In this document: positions 38,955 to 48,120 of the stretch, piece by piece | Layout: the number at the start of each line of letters is the position of its first letter | Position numbering within the stretch: the stretch's first letter is position 1 | Assembly (NCBI GenBank): GCA_963816155.1 | Contig: CAWFJE010000011.1 | Coordinates: 1 to 64,000, forward strand | DNA: 64,000 bases | Direction of reading: 5' to 3' | Source: JAXGXJ01 sp963816155 | GTDB taxonomy: Bacteria; Actinomycetota; Thermoleophilia; RBG-16-64-13 | Translations under genes and position numbers: made by a program | Notes under the pieces: generated by a model | Told to the model about the DNA's origin: nothing | Databases searched by the model: none | The model's input: the letters and a program-made list of their open reading frames with translations, nothing else

Positions 38955-41039
38955 ATGGCGCTAACAGATCCTGCCAAGATACGAAACCTCTCGGTGGTGG
39001 GGCACCGCGGGGCGGGCAAGACCTCGCTCGTGGAAGCGGCGCTTTTCACCACAGGCGTCAAGAACCGCATGGGCTCGGTCGTCGATGGCACGACCGCCAC
39101 GGACCACGACGAGGATGAGATCAAGCGGCAGATGACCATCTCGGCCGGAATGGCCCACCTCGGCTGGGGCGACGTTAAGATCAATCTCATCGACACTCCC
39201 GGCGAAGCTTCCTTCATCAATGAGGCCCTGGGGACACTGAGTGTGGTCGAGGGGGTGGTGATGGTCGTGAACGCCGTCACCAAGGTGGAAGTGCAGACGG
39301 AGCGCCTGTGGAAGCGCGCAACAGAGATGGGCGTCTCTCGGGTCGTGGCCGTGAACATGATGGACCGCGAGCGCGCGTACTTCGGCGAGGTGTTGGAAGC
39401 TCTCCAGTCGCGCTTCGGGGATGAGACCGTGGCCCTCGCTCTGCCCATCGGGGAAGAGGGGGGTTTCAGCGGCGTGGTCGACCTTGTGAGCATGAAGGCC
39501 TATACCTACTCGGGCGGCGCCGGCAAAGGCAGCGAACAGGCGATACCCGATGATCTTCAGGCCGCGGCCGAAGAAGCGCGTGAGGCACTCGTCGATCGAG
39601 TAGCTGAAGCGGACGACGCTCTTCTCGAGAAGTACTTGGAGGGCAGCGAACTCACACAGGAAGAGATCGGCGCCGGACTGCGGGCGGCCGTGGCTTCGGG
39701 AACGATCTGCCCTGTCATCCCCGTGTCGGCGACCAAGAACATCGGGGTCGACCGTCTGTTGGACGCTCTCCTCGCTGTGCCGTCACCGCTGGCGCGAGGC
39801 GCCAGGACGGCTCTGGAGGGCACCAGTGGTACGGAGGAAGTCGAACTGTCGGTGGACAGCTCAGCTCCCACGGTACTCTTCGTGTTCAAGACCATCTACG
39901 ACCAGTTTTCGGGTCGCGTGAACCTGGCGCGCATCCTGTCCGGCAAGATCGCCACGGATACCCAGTTGCTGAACACGCGGAGCGGCGAGAAGGAGCGCAC
40001 GGGGAACATCCTGCTGATGAACGGCAAGGACACCAAGACCATCGAGGAGGCTGGTGCCGGAGATATCGTCGCCTTGGCCAAGCTCAAAGACACGGGTACC
40101 AGTGACACCCTCAGCGATCCGGCCCATGTCGTACGCCTGCCCCGCTACGAGTTCCCGCCCCCGGCCATCTCCTTCGCTCTTACCCCGAAGACAAGAGGCG
40201 ACGACGAAAAGGTCTCAAACGGGCTTCGTCGTCTCGGCGAAGAGGACCCGGCCATGGAGTTGCGCTTCGACCCGCAGACCAAAGAGATGATCATCGCCGG
40301 GACCAGTCAAGTGCACGTGGAAGTGATCCTCGACAAGCTCAAGCGTCGCTTCGGAGTCGAAGTGGACCTTCACCCGCCCCAGGTGCCCTACCGTGAGACC
40401 ATCCGCAAGAGGGCCAACGCTCAGGGCCGGCATAAGAAGCAGACAGGCGGCCGGGGCCAGTTTGGCGACTGCTGGATAGAGGTGGAACCGCTTCCTCGCA
40501 GCACCGGCTACCAGTTCGAGGACGCCATCTTCGGAGGGTCCATCCCGCGCAACTTCATTCCGGCGGTGGAGAAGGGCGTCATCGAGGCCATGGAGCACGG
40601 GGTCATCGCCGGCTACCCCGTGGTGGACGTGAAAGTGAAGCTGTACGACGGTTCGTATCACGCCGTCGACTCCTCCGAACTGGCCTTCAAACTGGCGGGC
40701 GGCTTGGCCTGGAACAAGGCCATGGGCGACGCCGTCCCCGTGCTGCTCGAGCCCGTGATGAACGTGGAGGTCGTGGCGCCCGAGGAGAACATGGGTGACA
40801 TCATGGGCGACCTTTCCAGTCGCCGAGGTCATCCACAGGGCAGCGAAAGCATGGGCGAGATGCATATCATCCGCGCTCAGGTGCCTCTGGCTGAGATGCT
40901 CACGTACGCGCCTCAGCTTCGCTCCATGACGGCGGGGCGGGGGTCGTTCACCTTGGAGTTCGACCACTACGAGGAAGTGCCGTCTCACCTCACGGAGAAG
41001 ATCGTGGCCGAGGCCAAGGCTCGCAAGGAAGAGTCGTAG
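38955..41039 (+). CDS. Elongation factor G-like GTPase (EF-G paralogue)
   Basis: A 694-residue EF-G homologue. G1 is VVGHRGAGKTSLVEAALF, G3 LIDTPGEASF. G4 is VNMMDRERAYF, where canonical EF-G has NKMD; Met replaces the Lys. The switch I end is IKRQMTISAG rather than RGITI. Domains II-V follow with GTSQVHVEVILDKLKRRFG and RGHPQGSESMGEMHIIRAQV. This pattern is typical of the EF-G-like family found beside ordinary EF-G in Actinomycetota, whose role in translation or ribosome recycling is unclear. ATG at 38955 has GAGGAGGG at 5 nt. Confidence 0.9.
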   Translation: MALTDPAKIRNLSVVGHRGAGKTSLVEAALFTTGVKNRMGSVVDGTTATDHDEDEIKRQMTISAGMAHLGWGDVKINLIDTPGEASFINEALGTLSVVEGVVMVVNAVTKVEVQTERLWKRATEMGVSRVVAVNMMDRERAYFGEVLEALQSRFGDETVALALPIGEEGGFSGVVDLVSMKAYTYSGGAGKGSEQAIPDDLQAAAEEAREALVDRVAEADDALLEKYLEGSELTQEEIGAGLRAAVASGTICPVIPVSATKNIGVDRLLDALLAVPSPLARGARTALEGTSGTEEVELSVDSSAPTVLFVFKTIYDQFSGRVNLARILSGKIATDTQLLNTRSGEKERTGNILLMNGKDTKTIEEAGAGDIVALAKLKDTGTSDTLSDPAHVVRLPRYEFPPPAISFALTPKTRGDDEKVSNGLRRLGEEDPAMELRFDPQTKEMIIAGTSQVHVEVILDKLKRRFGVEVDLHPPQVPYRETIRKRANAQGRHKKQTGGRGQFGDCWIEVEPLPRSTGYQFEDAIFGGSIPRNFIPAVEKGVIEAMEHGVIAGYPVVDVKVKLYDGSYHAVDSSELAFKLAGGLAWNKAMGDAVPVLLEPVMNVEVVAPEENMGDIMGDLSSRRGHPQGSESMGEMHIIRAQVPLAEMLTYAPQLRSMTAGRGSFTLEFDHYEEVPSHLTEKIVAEAKARKEES

Positions 41040-41085
41040 ACACGGTCACAAGCCCGGCTTAGAGGCCGGTATTGGCACCACCTAC

Positions 41086-41116
41086 GCTGCCGGCGGTCGC
41101 TTCGACCGCCGGCAGC
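41086..41116 (+). terminator. Rho-independent terminator after EF-G-like gene
   Basis: GCTGCCGGCGGTC pairs perfectly with its complement (13 bp) around GCTTC, followed by TTTCTTGTTT. Confidence 0.9.
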
Positions 41117-41181
41117 TTTCTTGTTTGAGAACGCAGACTCAAGGGATGTGGTCCAAGCTCCGATTAAAGCGACGCAGGATG

Positions 41182-41203
41182 GTTGCAACGAATCTTGTAT
41201 TAT
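41182..41203 (+). promoter_or_regulatory. Candidate promoter and operator of the RpiR gene
   Basis: The palindrome GTTGCAAC (41182-41189) lies 8 nt before TATTAT (41198-41203), a -10 candidate. A half-site GCAAC recurs at 41213. The layout would suit autorepression. No clear -35. Confidence 0.35.
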
Positions 41204-41240
41204 TCTGTGTATGCAACTCATGCCTACGTGCGGAGGATAG

Positions 41241-42104
41241 TTGGACGACTCTAGGCCAAGACGGCTGAGCGACTTCTTGCGCGAAGGGTTTGACGGCTTC
41301 TCACGGTCGCAGAAGTCGGTCGCCCGGTACATCATCGACCACTTGGAAGAGGTCGGCTACCTGAGCGCTGAGGAGTTGGGCCAGAAGGGCAACACCTCCA
41401 GTTCGACGGTGGTGCGCTTCGCCCAGTCCCTGGGATTTGCAGGCTACCCAGAACTGCAGAAAGCGTCTCGGGACGAGTACCGGCTGGGAGCCACGGCGCG
41501 GCCCGTCGTCCACGACGACCAACTGGGCTTCTCCATCGAAGAGGACATACTCACCCGCTCGCTGAAGACAGACGCCCTCAGTCTGGAAGAGACCATCTCC
41601 AAGAACACCCTGGCCCGTTTCAACAAGGCCGTGACAGCTTTGGCGGGCGGGGGGAACGTGCTTGCCGTCGGTCTCCATGAAGCCGCCATGGTCGCTGAGC
41701 ATGTCGCTTACGTGCTCGAACTTCTGGGCATCTCCTGCGTACCCGTGACGGGCGGCGGCGAGGCCGACGTGGCCCGGCTGGTGCGGCTTGGTGAGGGTGA
41801 CGTGCTGGTGGCCATCGGTTTCCGCCGCGCTCATTCGGTAACGGTGGCGTTCGCCCAGAAGGCGGCTGCGCTGGGCGCAACGGTCATCGTCATCACCGAC
41901 AACTCCCTGTCCGAACTGGCCGGCAAGAGCGACCTCACCCTGTATGCAGACATAGACTCCACGTTCTTCGCGCATTCACTGGTGGGGCCTATCAGTCTCG
42001 TCACCGCGCTCGCGGCGGCTGTATATTCGCGGGATCGCGATACGTACGACACCAGGGTGAGGCTGGTGCGGGACAACGCCACCGAGTCGGGCTGGTTGCG
42101 CTGA
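41241..42104 (+). CDS. RpiR family transcriptional regulator (HTH + SIS)
   Basis: A 287-residue regulator. The N-terminal helix-turn-helix (about 1-80) has SRSQKSVARYIIDHLEEVGYLSA-type sequence and NTSSSTVVRFAQSLGFAGY. The SIS sugar-phosphate domain (about 125-260) has NVLAVGLHEAAMVAEHVAY, VAIGFRRAHSVTVAFAQ and ATVIVITDN. The TTG start at 41241 has GGAGG 4 nt upstream. It stands alone, with a terminator before it and a promoter for yebC after it. No sugar-metabolism gene is adjacent, so its target is unknown; a ligand-responsive repressor role is inferred from the family. Confidence 0.88.
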   Translation: MDDSRPRRLSDFLREGFDGFSRSQKSVARYIIDHLEEVGYLSAEELGQKGNTSSSTVVRFAQSLGFAGYPELQKASRDEYRLGATARPVVHDDQLGFSIEEDILTRSLKTDALSLEETISKNTLARFNKAVTALAGGGNVLAVGLHEAAMVAEHVAYVLELLGISCVPVTGGGEADVARLVRLGEGDVLVAIGFRRAHSVTVAFAQKAAALGATVIVITDNSLSELAGKSDLTLYADIDSTFFAHSLVGPISLVTALAAAVYSRDRDTYDTRVRLVRDNATESGWLR

Positions 42105-42117
42105 ACGTCCAGGCTCG

Positions 42118-42146
42118 TTGAAGGCGTCCCAGCCCTCGGCTAAACT
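42118..42146 (+). promoter_or_regulatory. Sigma-70-type promoter for yebC-ruvCAB
   Basis: TTGAAG (42118-42123), exactly 17 nt, TAAACT (42141-42146). Predicted start near 42153 gives a 46-nt leader to the yebC ATG. Confidence 0.65.
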
Positions 42147-42198
42147 CTATTCCCGAACCGAAGATCAGATCAATCGACTCCCCTGTGGAGGTTGCGAC

Positions 42199-42951
42199 AT
42201 GTCGGGGCACTCGAAGTGGGCGGGTATCAAGCACAAGAAAGCGATCGTGGACGCCAAGAGAGGCAAGCTCTTCGGCAAACTGGCCCGCGCCATCACGGTG
42301 GCCGCACGTGAAGGTGGAGGAGACCCGGACCACAACGCCACTCTGGCCCAAGCCATCGTCAAGGCCAAAGATGCCAACATGCCCAATGACAACATCGACC
42401 GGGCTATCAAGAAGGGTGCCGGTGGCGCGGGCGATGGCGAGGCCTACCAGCACCTCACATACGAAGGCTACGGTCCGAACGGAGTGGCTGTCTACGTCGA
42501 GGCTCTCACCGACAACAAGAACCGCACCGCAGCCGACATCCGCTACATCTTCGATCGGGTCGGGGGCAAGTTGGGCACCGACGGCTCCGTGAGTTGGATG
42601 TTCGAGCGCAAGGGAGTGATCTTCGTGGAGGCCGCCGGTCTGGACGAAGACGAGATCATGTTGGCGGCTATCGAGGCGGGAGCGGAGGATGTGGTCCCCG
42701 AAGGCGAGGCCTACGAGATCCGCACTGACGCAGTCGATTTCATGGCCGTGCGTGCAGGTCTGGAGGCTGCCGGTATCACGTATGCGTCTGCAGAACTCAC
42801 CATGATCCCCAAGGACACCATCGCCCTCGACGAATCTGACGCGCGCAAGATCCTGAGGCTTATCGATGCTCTCGAGGACAATGATGACGTCCAAGAGGTC
42901 TACTCGAACTTCGATATACCGGACAGCGTCATGGAGGCTCTGGCCGGATGA
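42199..42951 (+). CDS. yebC: YebC/PmpR family protein
   Basis: A 250-residue TACO1/YebC protein of usual length. It starts MSGHSKWAGIKHKKAIVDAK, then NMPNDNIDRAIKKGAGG, YEGYGPNGVAVYVEALTDNK and FERKGVIFVE. Recent work links this family to relief of ribosome stalling; older work called it a transcription factor. ATG at 42199 has GGAGGTTG upstream. Its stop overlaps ruvC by 4 nt, the usual yebC-ruvCAB order. Confidence 0.94.
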   Translation: MSGHSKWAGIKHKKAIVDAKRGKLFGKLARAITVAAREGGGDPDHNATLAQAIVKAKDANMPNDNIDRAIKKGAGGAGDGEAYQHLTYEGYGPNGVAVYVEALTDNKNRTAADIRYIFDRVGGKLGTDGSVSWMFERKGVIFVEAAGLDEDEIMLAAIEAGAEDVVPEGEAYEIRTDAVDFMAVRAGLEAAGITYASAELTMIPKDTIALDESDARKILRLIDALEDNDDVQEVYSNFDIPDSVMEALAG

Positions 42952-43514
42952 CGACGACGCCCGGCCGTGTGAGCGACGTCGGTGGCCGGGTGATCATGGG
43001 TCTCGACCCGGGGACGGCTTCCACCGGTTACGGTTTCGTCGAGGTCAGCGGGAACCGCCTCAGGGCCGTCGACTACGGCGTCGTAGAGACGCCCGCGGGT
43101 GCGCCGCCTGAGGTGCGTCTCGAGACCATCTTCGGTGCTGTGTCAGAACTGCTGCGGCAGCACAAGCCCTCGGCCACTGCCGTCGAGTCGCTCTTCTTCA
43201 ACGTCAACGTGCGCACGGCGCTGGCCGTGGGGCAGGCCAGGGGGGTCACGCTGTTGGCGTGTTCACTCGCTGGGTGCGAGGTCTTCGAGTACACCCCGCA
43301 GCAGGTGAAACAGGCAGTGGTCGGCTACGGAAAGGCCGACAAGAAGCAGGTCATGGAGATGGTCAGGGTATTGCTTCATCTGGTGGAGACGCCGCGGCCG
43401 GACCACGCCGCGGACGCCCTGGGCGTGGCCATCTGCCACGCCAACTCGGCCGGAGTGATCGAACGGGTGCGACGTCAATCGGTCGACCGGGATGTGGGGG
43501 TCGAGGGACGATGA
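42948..43514 (+). CDS. ruvC: Holliday junction resolvase RuvC
   Basis: A 188-residue nuclease. The acidic catalytic residues lie in IMGLDPGTASTGYGFVEV, AVESLFFNVNVRTALAVGQA and PDHAADALGVAICH. YTPQQVKQAVVGYGKADKKQ is diagnostic. The first 13 residues precede the conserved start, and a GTG or ATG slightly downstream is possible. It overlaps yebC and ruvA by 4 nt each. Confidence 0.95.
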   Translation: MTTTPGRVSDVGGRVIMGLDPGTASTGYGFVEVSGNRLRAVDYGVVETPAGAPPEVRLETIFGAVSELLRQHKPSATAVESLFFNVNVRTALAVGQARGVTLLACSLAGCEVFEYTPQQVKQAVVGYGKADKKQVMEMVRVLLHLVETPRPDHAADALGVAICHANSAGVIERVRRQSVDRDVGVEGR

Positions 43515-44098
43515 TCGAACGTCTGCAGGGGATCGTGGCGGCCAAGACCGCTGAGCACGTGGTGCTCGACGTGGCGGGCGTGGGATTCTTGCTGGAGGTG
43601 TCGGCGACGACGCTCCGCGACGTGCCCGCGGTGGGCAGCCAGCTTCTGCTCTTCAGCCACCTGCATGTGCGTGAGGACCTTCTGCAACTCTTTGGCTTCT
43701 CCACCGAGGACGAGAGGGTATTGTTCAGGCTCTTCTTGGGCGTCAGCAAGATCGGTCCCAGACTCGCCTTGGCCGCCCTCTCCTGTCGGCGACCGGCCGA
43801 ATTGCGCCGGGCGTTGGTCGGGGGAGACGTGGCTCTTTTCTCGTCAGTGCCGGGTATCGGCCGCAAGACGGCGGAGAGGCTGGTATTGGAACTGCGGGAC
43901 AAGGTCGGGGATGTGGTCCCGGCGTTGCCGGGGTCGAGCGGCGCACCGGCCGCGGAGGATGGGCCCATGGCGTTGGCCCGGGCGGCCCTCTTGGAGCTCG
44001 GCTATGCCCCTCAGGAAGCCGAGAAAGTGCTATCCGGTGTGGATGCCGACCAGTCCGTGGAAGGTATTATCCGCCAGGCGCTGGGCCGGCGGGCCTAA
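43511..44098 (+). CDS. ruvA: Holliday junction branch migration protein RuvA
   Basis: A 195-residue DNA-binding subunit. The OB domain begins MIERLQGIVAAKTAEHVVLD; the helix-hairpin-helix parts are FLGVSKIGPRLALAALS and SSVPGIGRKTAERLVLELRD. The C-terminal RuvB-binding domain is LGYAPQEAEKVLSGV. It tetramerises on junctions and loads RuvB. Longer upstream open sequence belongs to ruvC in another frame. Confidence 0.95.
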   Translation: MIERLQGIVAAKTAEHVVLDVAGVGFLLEVSATTLRDVPAVGSQLLLFSHLHVREDLLQLFGFSTEDERVLFRLFLGVSKIGPRLALAALSCRRPAELRRALVGGDVALFSSVPGIGRKTAERLVLELRDKVGDVVPALPGSSGAPAAEDGPMALARAALLELGYAPQEAEKVLSGVDADQSVEGIIRQALGRRA

Positions 44099-44137
44099 GT
44101 CTGTCGGCGGCGCGAAGAAGGACGGAGAGGATCACTC

Positions 44138-45178
44138 ATGGTCGATAGCGAGAGACTGGCCGACCCGGAGGAGACTCCCCAAGAGCAGGAGGTGGAGACC
44201 TCGCTCAGGCCCCGCTCTCTGGGCTCGTTCGTGGGACAGCCTGTGCTGCGCGAGCAGTTGCAGATCTTCATAGAGGCCGCGCGCTCCCGCGGCGAACCGC
44301 TCGATCATGTGCTGCTGGCAGGGCCACCCGGGTTGGGCAAGACCACTCTGGCCAACATCATCGCCTTGGAGATGGGCGTCAATATCATCACCACCTCCGG
44401 TCCGGCTCTGGAGAGGAAGGCCGACATGGCGGCCATCCTCACTCACCTGCAGGACGGCGACGTACTCTTCATCGACGAGATCCACCGGCTCAACCGGTCC
44501 ATCGAGGAAATCCTCTACCCAGCCATGGAGGACTTCGAGATAGACATCGTGATCGGGCAGGGTCCCAGTGCTCGCACCATCCGCCTGGAATTGCCCCGTT
44601 TCACGCTCATCGGCGCCACCACGCGCTCGGGGCTCATCACCACTCCTCTGCGTGATCGCTTCGGCTTCTCGCACCGCTTGGACTACTACTCCATGGATGA
44701 TCTGGGCCTCATCGTCCGCCGTTCCGCCGGCATTCTGAGCGTGGCCATCGACGAGGAGGGGTCCACGGCGTTGGCTTCCCGGGCCAGGGGGACTCCGCGC
44801 ATTGCCAACCGGCTCCTGCGCCGGGTACGGGATTATGCCCAAGTGAGGCACGAAGGCGAGATAACCGGAGTCATCGCATTGGAGGCTCTGCGTCTGTTTG
44901 AGGTCGACGACGAGGGACTCGATCGCGTGGATCGCGAGATCCTCACCCTCATTCTGGAGAAGTTCGACGGGGGTCCCGTGGGACTCTCCACACTAGCGGT
45001 GGCGATCGGAGAAGAGGCCGACACCATCGAGGATGTGTACGAACCCTTCCTGCTCCAGCGCGGTTTTCTCATGCGCACTCCACGGGGGAGAGTGCTTACA
45101 CGTCTCGGCTATGAGCACTGTGGTGCGAGTCCGCCGGCGGCTGCGCGGCCGGCGCCTGCGGACACTCTCTTCAGCTAG
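44138..45178 (+). CDS. ruvB: Holliday junction branch migration ATPase RuvB
   Basis: A 346-residue AAA+ motor. RPRSLGSFVGQPVLREQLQI, Walker A LLAGPPGLGKTTLANIIA, Walker B LFIDEIHRLNR, sensor IGATTRSGLITTPLRDRFG and the C-terminal winged helix are in place. GGAGAGG lies upstream of the ATG. It completes ruvCAB. The tail ends in an Ala/Pro-rich stretch. Confidence 0.95.
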   Translation: MVDSERLADPEETPQEQEVETSLRPRSLGSFVGQPVLREQLQIFIEAARSRGEPLDHVLLAGPPGLGKTTLANIIALEMGVNIITTSGPALERKADMAAILTHLQDGDVLFIDEIHRLNRSIEEILYPAMEDFEIDIVIGQGPSARTIRLELPRFTLIGATTRSGLITTPLRDRFGFSHRLDYYSMDDLGLIVRRSAGILSVAIDEEGSTALASRARGTPRIANRLLRRVRDYAQVRHEGEITGVIALEALRLFEVDDEGLDRVDREILTLILEKFDGGPVGLSTLAVAIGEEADTIEDVYEPFLLQRGFLMRTPRGRVLTRLGYEHCGASPPAAARPAPADTLFS

Positions 45179-45190
45179 CTAGGAGGGAGG

Positions 45191-45727
45191 GTGACGGACA
45201 AGCTCCTCCTGCACGTGTGCTGCGGTCCCTGCGCCACCGCATCCATTCCCGCCTTTCAGTCTGACGACGTGGAAGTGACGGGGTTCTTCTACAACCCCAA
45301 TATCCACCCACTCTTGGAGTATCGTCGCCGTTTGACGGGGGCTCGCGATACAGCGGCTCTGCGGGGTATCGTACTGGTGGAAGATCTCTCTTATGATCCG
45401 GAAGACTGGTTCGCTGGCGTGTGCGTCGGAGAGGCTTCTCGCTGCACGCGCTGCATCTCTCAGCGCTTGGACCGCGCCGCGGCGGAGGCCGCGGCGCAGG
45501 GATGTGGGTCATTCGCCACCACGCTCGCCATCAGTCCCTGGCAGGATCACCAGGCCATCCGTGCAGGCGGTCGGGACGCCGCCGACAAACACGGGGTGGA
45601 GTTCATATACGAGGATCTGCGACCGCTCTACGGGGAATCACGCCGCTTGAGCCGAGAGTGGGGGCTGTATCGCCAGAAGTACTGCGGGTGTCTCATCTCC
45701 GAATGGGAGCGTTACCGTGAGGCTTGA
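45191..45727 (+). CDS. queH: Epoxyqueuosine reductase QueH
   Basis: A 178-residue QueH (formerly DUF208) protein. It has LLLHVCCGPCATASIP, FYNPNIHPLLEYRRRL, CTRCISQRLD and YRQKYCGCLISEWERY, the Cys sets that hold a 4Fe-4S cluster and a second metal. It reduces epoxyqueuosine to queuosine in tRNA without cobalamin, replacing QueG. It lies directly before queA and tgt, the other late queuosine enzymes. GTG at 45191 has AGGAGGGAGG immediately upstream. Confidence 0.92.
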   Translation: MTDKLLLHVCCGPCATASIPAFQSDDVEVTGFFYNPNIHPLLEYRRRLTGARDTAALRGIVLVEDLSYDPEDWFAGVCVGEASRCTRCISQRLDRAAAEAAAQGCGSFATTLAISPWQDHQAIRAGGRDAADKHGVEFIYEDLRPLYGESRRLSREWGLYRQKYCGCLISEWERYREA

Positions 45728-45786
45728 GGAGTTCGGCGCCACCAACCCGGCGGTCGGCACACGGTTTCGGCCCGCGGAGTCGATGC

Positions 45787-46923
45787 ATGCATCTCACTGA
45801 GCTCGATTTCGACTTCCCCGAGGAGTTGATAGCCCAGAAGCCCGTTGAGCCTCGCGACTCCTGCCGGTTGATGTATCTCCCGGCCGAAGGACTCCTGCAA
45901 CACGGGCATTTCTTCGACCTGCCCGGACTTCTCAGAAGAGGAGATACTGTTGTCTTCAACGACTCGCGGGTGTTGCCTGCGCGGGTGGAGGCACAGAAGC
46001 CCACGGGAGGCAGAGTGGAGTTGCTGTTCTTGCGCCCTGTCCCGGCCGCAGGCCCTGGGGCCGGCGGCCGCTCGGTGGAGTCGTGGGAGGTCCTCGCGCG
46101 GCCCTCGCATCGCCTACGGGAAGGCGGCCGCTTGCTGCTGACCGGGGGGGAAGAAGTGGTCCTACGCTCTCTTCTCGGCGACGGGCGCTGGGTGGTGCAG
46201 GGGACTTCGTTCGCGCCCATGGTGGACCTCATGGAGAAGTACGGTCGTCTGCCCCTCCCGCCGTACATCAAGGATTACTCCGGCGACCCGGGGGCCTATC
46301 AGACTGTCTACGCGCTGCCGCCCGGTTCCGCCGCGGCTCCTACGGCCGGATTGCATTTCACCCCAGAGGTGATGAACACATTGGAGAGTCAGGGGATCGG
46401 TTCGGTCTACGTGACCCTCCACGTGGGTCTCGATACCTTCCAGCCCATACGGGAGGAGAACGTCGAGCAGCACCGCATCCACCGTGAGACCTACACTGTC
46501 AGCCGGGAGGCTCTTGCGGCGCTGCGCGCAGCGAGGGTCGGGGCAGGGCGACTCGTGGCCGTCGGCACTACGGCGGCCAGGGTCTTGGAGACGCTGGCCG
46601 CCTCTGGCGTCCTCGATCACGCGCCCCAGCCGGGATCGGCGGGCTCGGAGGAAACGGTCTCGGGCTCGACTGAGATCTTCATCACTCCCGGGCATCGCTT
46701 TCAGGCGGTCGACGTGCTCCTGACGAACTTCCATCTACCCCGCAGCACCGTGTTGGCCTTGGTGATGGCCTTCGCAGGGCAGGACCGCATCCGCGATGCA
46801 TACCGGCAGGCCATCGAGTTGCGCTATCGCTTCTTCAGCTTTGGAGATGCCATGCTGATCGAGCGAGACGGCGCCGAGCGCCACGGGGGCGCGCAGCCGA
46901 CACTGAAGGGAGCGGACTCGTGA
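45787..46923 (+). CDS. queA: tRNA preQ1(34) S-adenosylmethionine ribosyltransferase-isomerase QueA
   Basis: A 378-residue enzyme. It starts MHLTELDFDFPEELIAQKP; FNDSRVLPARVEAQKPTGG, PLPPYIKDYSGDPGAYQTVY, AAPTAGLHFTPEV and NFHLPRSTVLALVMAF are family motifs. It converts preQ1 in tRNA to epoxyqueuosine. ATG at 45787 is chosen from GGAG 7 nt upstream and the conserved N-terminus; a start at 45724 would add 21 poorly composed residues. It overlaps tgt by 4 nt. Confidence 0.95.
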   Translation: MHLTELDFDFPEELIAQKPVEPRDSCRLMYLPAEGLLQHGHFFDLPGLLRRGDTVVFNDSRVLPARVEAQKPTGGRVELLFLRPVPAAGPGAGGRSVESWEVLARPSHRLREGGRLLLTGGEEVVLRSLLGDGRWVVQGTSFAPMVDLMEKYGRLPLPPYIKDYSGDPGAYQTVYALPPGSAAAPTAGLHFTPEVMNTLESQGIGSVYVTLHVGLDTFQPIREENVEQHRIHRETYTVSREALAALRAARVGAGRLVAVGTTAARVLETLAASGVLDHAPQPGSAGSEETVSGSTEIFITPGHRFQAVDVLLTNFHLPRSTVLALVMAFAGQDRIRDAYRQAIELRYRFFSFGDAMLIERDGAERHGGAQPTLKGADS

Positions 46924-48059
46924 GGTGGCTGGACGGCCTCCCCGACTTCCCCTTCCGCCTGGAAGCCGGCGAGGGGGCAGCGCGCGCGGGCGTCATCGAG
47001 ACACCGCGAGGAGATGTCCGGACCCCATGCTTCATGCCTGTGGGCACCAAGGGTACCGTCAAGGCCATGTCACCGGACCGGCTACGTGCCTCCGGCGCCC
47101 AGATCGTCCTGGCCAACACCTATCACTTGGCTCTGCGTCCAGGCAGCGAGACTGTGAAGCGACTCGGAGGCCTGCACGCCGTCATGCAGTGGGATGGCCC
47201 CATACTCACCGACAGTGGGGGGTACCAGGTCTTCAGCCTTCGTGACACCGCGCGCATCGACGATTCCGGCGCCGTCTTTCGCTCCATCTACGACGGGTCC
47301 AAGCAGGTGTTCACACCGGAACGGGCCGTGCTCGAGCAGCAGAACCTCGGGGCCGACTTCATCATGTGTCTCGACCAGTGCCCACCCGGGTCGGCGTCTG
47401 CGGAGGAATTACGCCAAGCGGTCGAGCGCACGAGGCTCTGGGCCGCTCGCTGCAAGGATGCACACGTGGCCGCGGGAGGCATGGGCAGCGATGGTCATCA
47501 GATGCTGCTGGGGATCGCGCAGGGGGGTGTCGACCCCGCGCTGCGCAAGGCGAGCATCGAGCAGCTCCTGGAGATAGGGTTTCCGGCCTACGCCATCGGC
47601 GGGTTGACGGTGGGGGAGGACCGAGAAGCCATGCTCGAGACGACCGCGCTGGCGGCGGATCTGCTGCCGGTCGACCGTATCCGTTACTTCATGGGCATCG
47701 GCGACCCCCGCGGCATCCTCGAGGTGATCGCCCGGGGTGTTGACATCTTCGACTGCGTGCTGCCGACGCGTACGGCCCGCATGGGCACAGCCTTCACACG
47801 TGGAGGGAAGCTGAACCTGCGCAATGCGGAGCATGCGCGATCGACGGAACCCTTGGAATCAGGCTGTCCCTGCCTTGCGTGTGGCGGCTACTCGCGGGGC
47901 GTGCTACGCCATCTGGTCATGCAGAAGGAGATCCTGGGGCTCATGTTGCTGACCGAACACAATCTCACCTTTCTCAGTGGGATGGTGGCCGAGGCGAGGG
48001 AAGCCATCATCCGGGGCAAGTTCGCCGAGCTTATGAGAATGTGGCGTACCTCGTGGTAA
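46920..48059 (+). CDS. tgt: Queuine tRNA-ribosyltransferase (bacterial TGT)
   Basis: A 379-residue transglycosylase that swaps G34 for preQ1. Motifs are TPCFMPVGTKGTVKAMSP, ILTDSGGYQVFSL (Asp), GIAQGGVDPALR, FMGIGDPRGILEVIARG with the nucleophile region DIFDCVLPTRTARMGT, and the zinc site CPCLACGGYSRGVLRHL. GTG at 46920 overlaps the queA stop. Together with queH and queA it gives preQ1 insertion and maturation; genes for making preQ1 are not in the window. Confidence 0.95.
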   Translation: MRWLDGLPDFPFRLEAGEGAARAGVIETPRGDVRTPCFMPVGTKGTVKAMSPDRLRASGAQIVLANTYHLALRPGSETVKRLGGLHAVMQWDGPILTDSGGYQVFSLRDTARIDDSGAVFRSIYDGSKQVFTPERAVLEQQNLGADFIMCLDQCPPGSASAEELRQAVERTRLWAARCKDAHVAAGGMGSDGHQMLLGIAQGGVDPALRKASIEQLLEIGFPAYAIGGLTVGEDREAMLETTALAADLLPVDRIRYFMGIGDPRGILEVIARGVDIFDCVLPTRTARMGTAFTRGGKLNLRNAEHARSTEPLESGCPCLACGGYSRGVLRHLVMQKEILGLMLLTEHNLTFLSGMVAEAREAIIRGKFAELMRMWRTSW

Positions 48060-48120
48060 TATGCAGCACTTGAACTAGCATGTGTCCGCTCCGGGGGAGC
48101 GGAACCCAAAAGGAGGAGAC

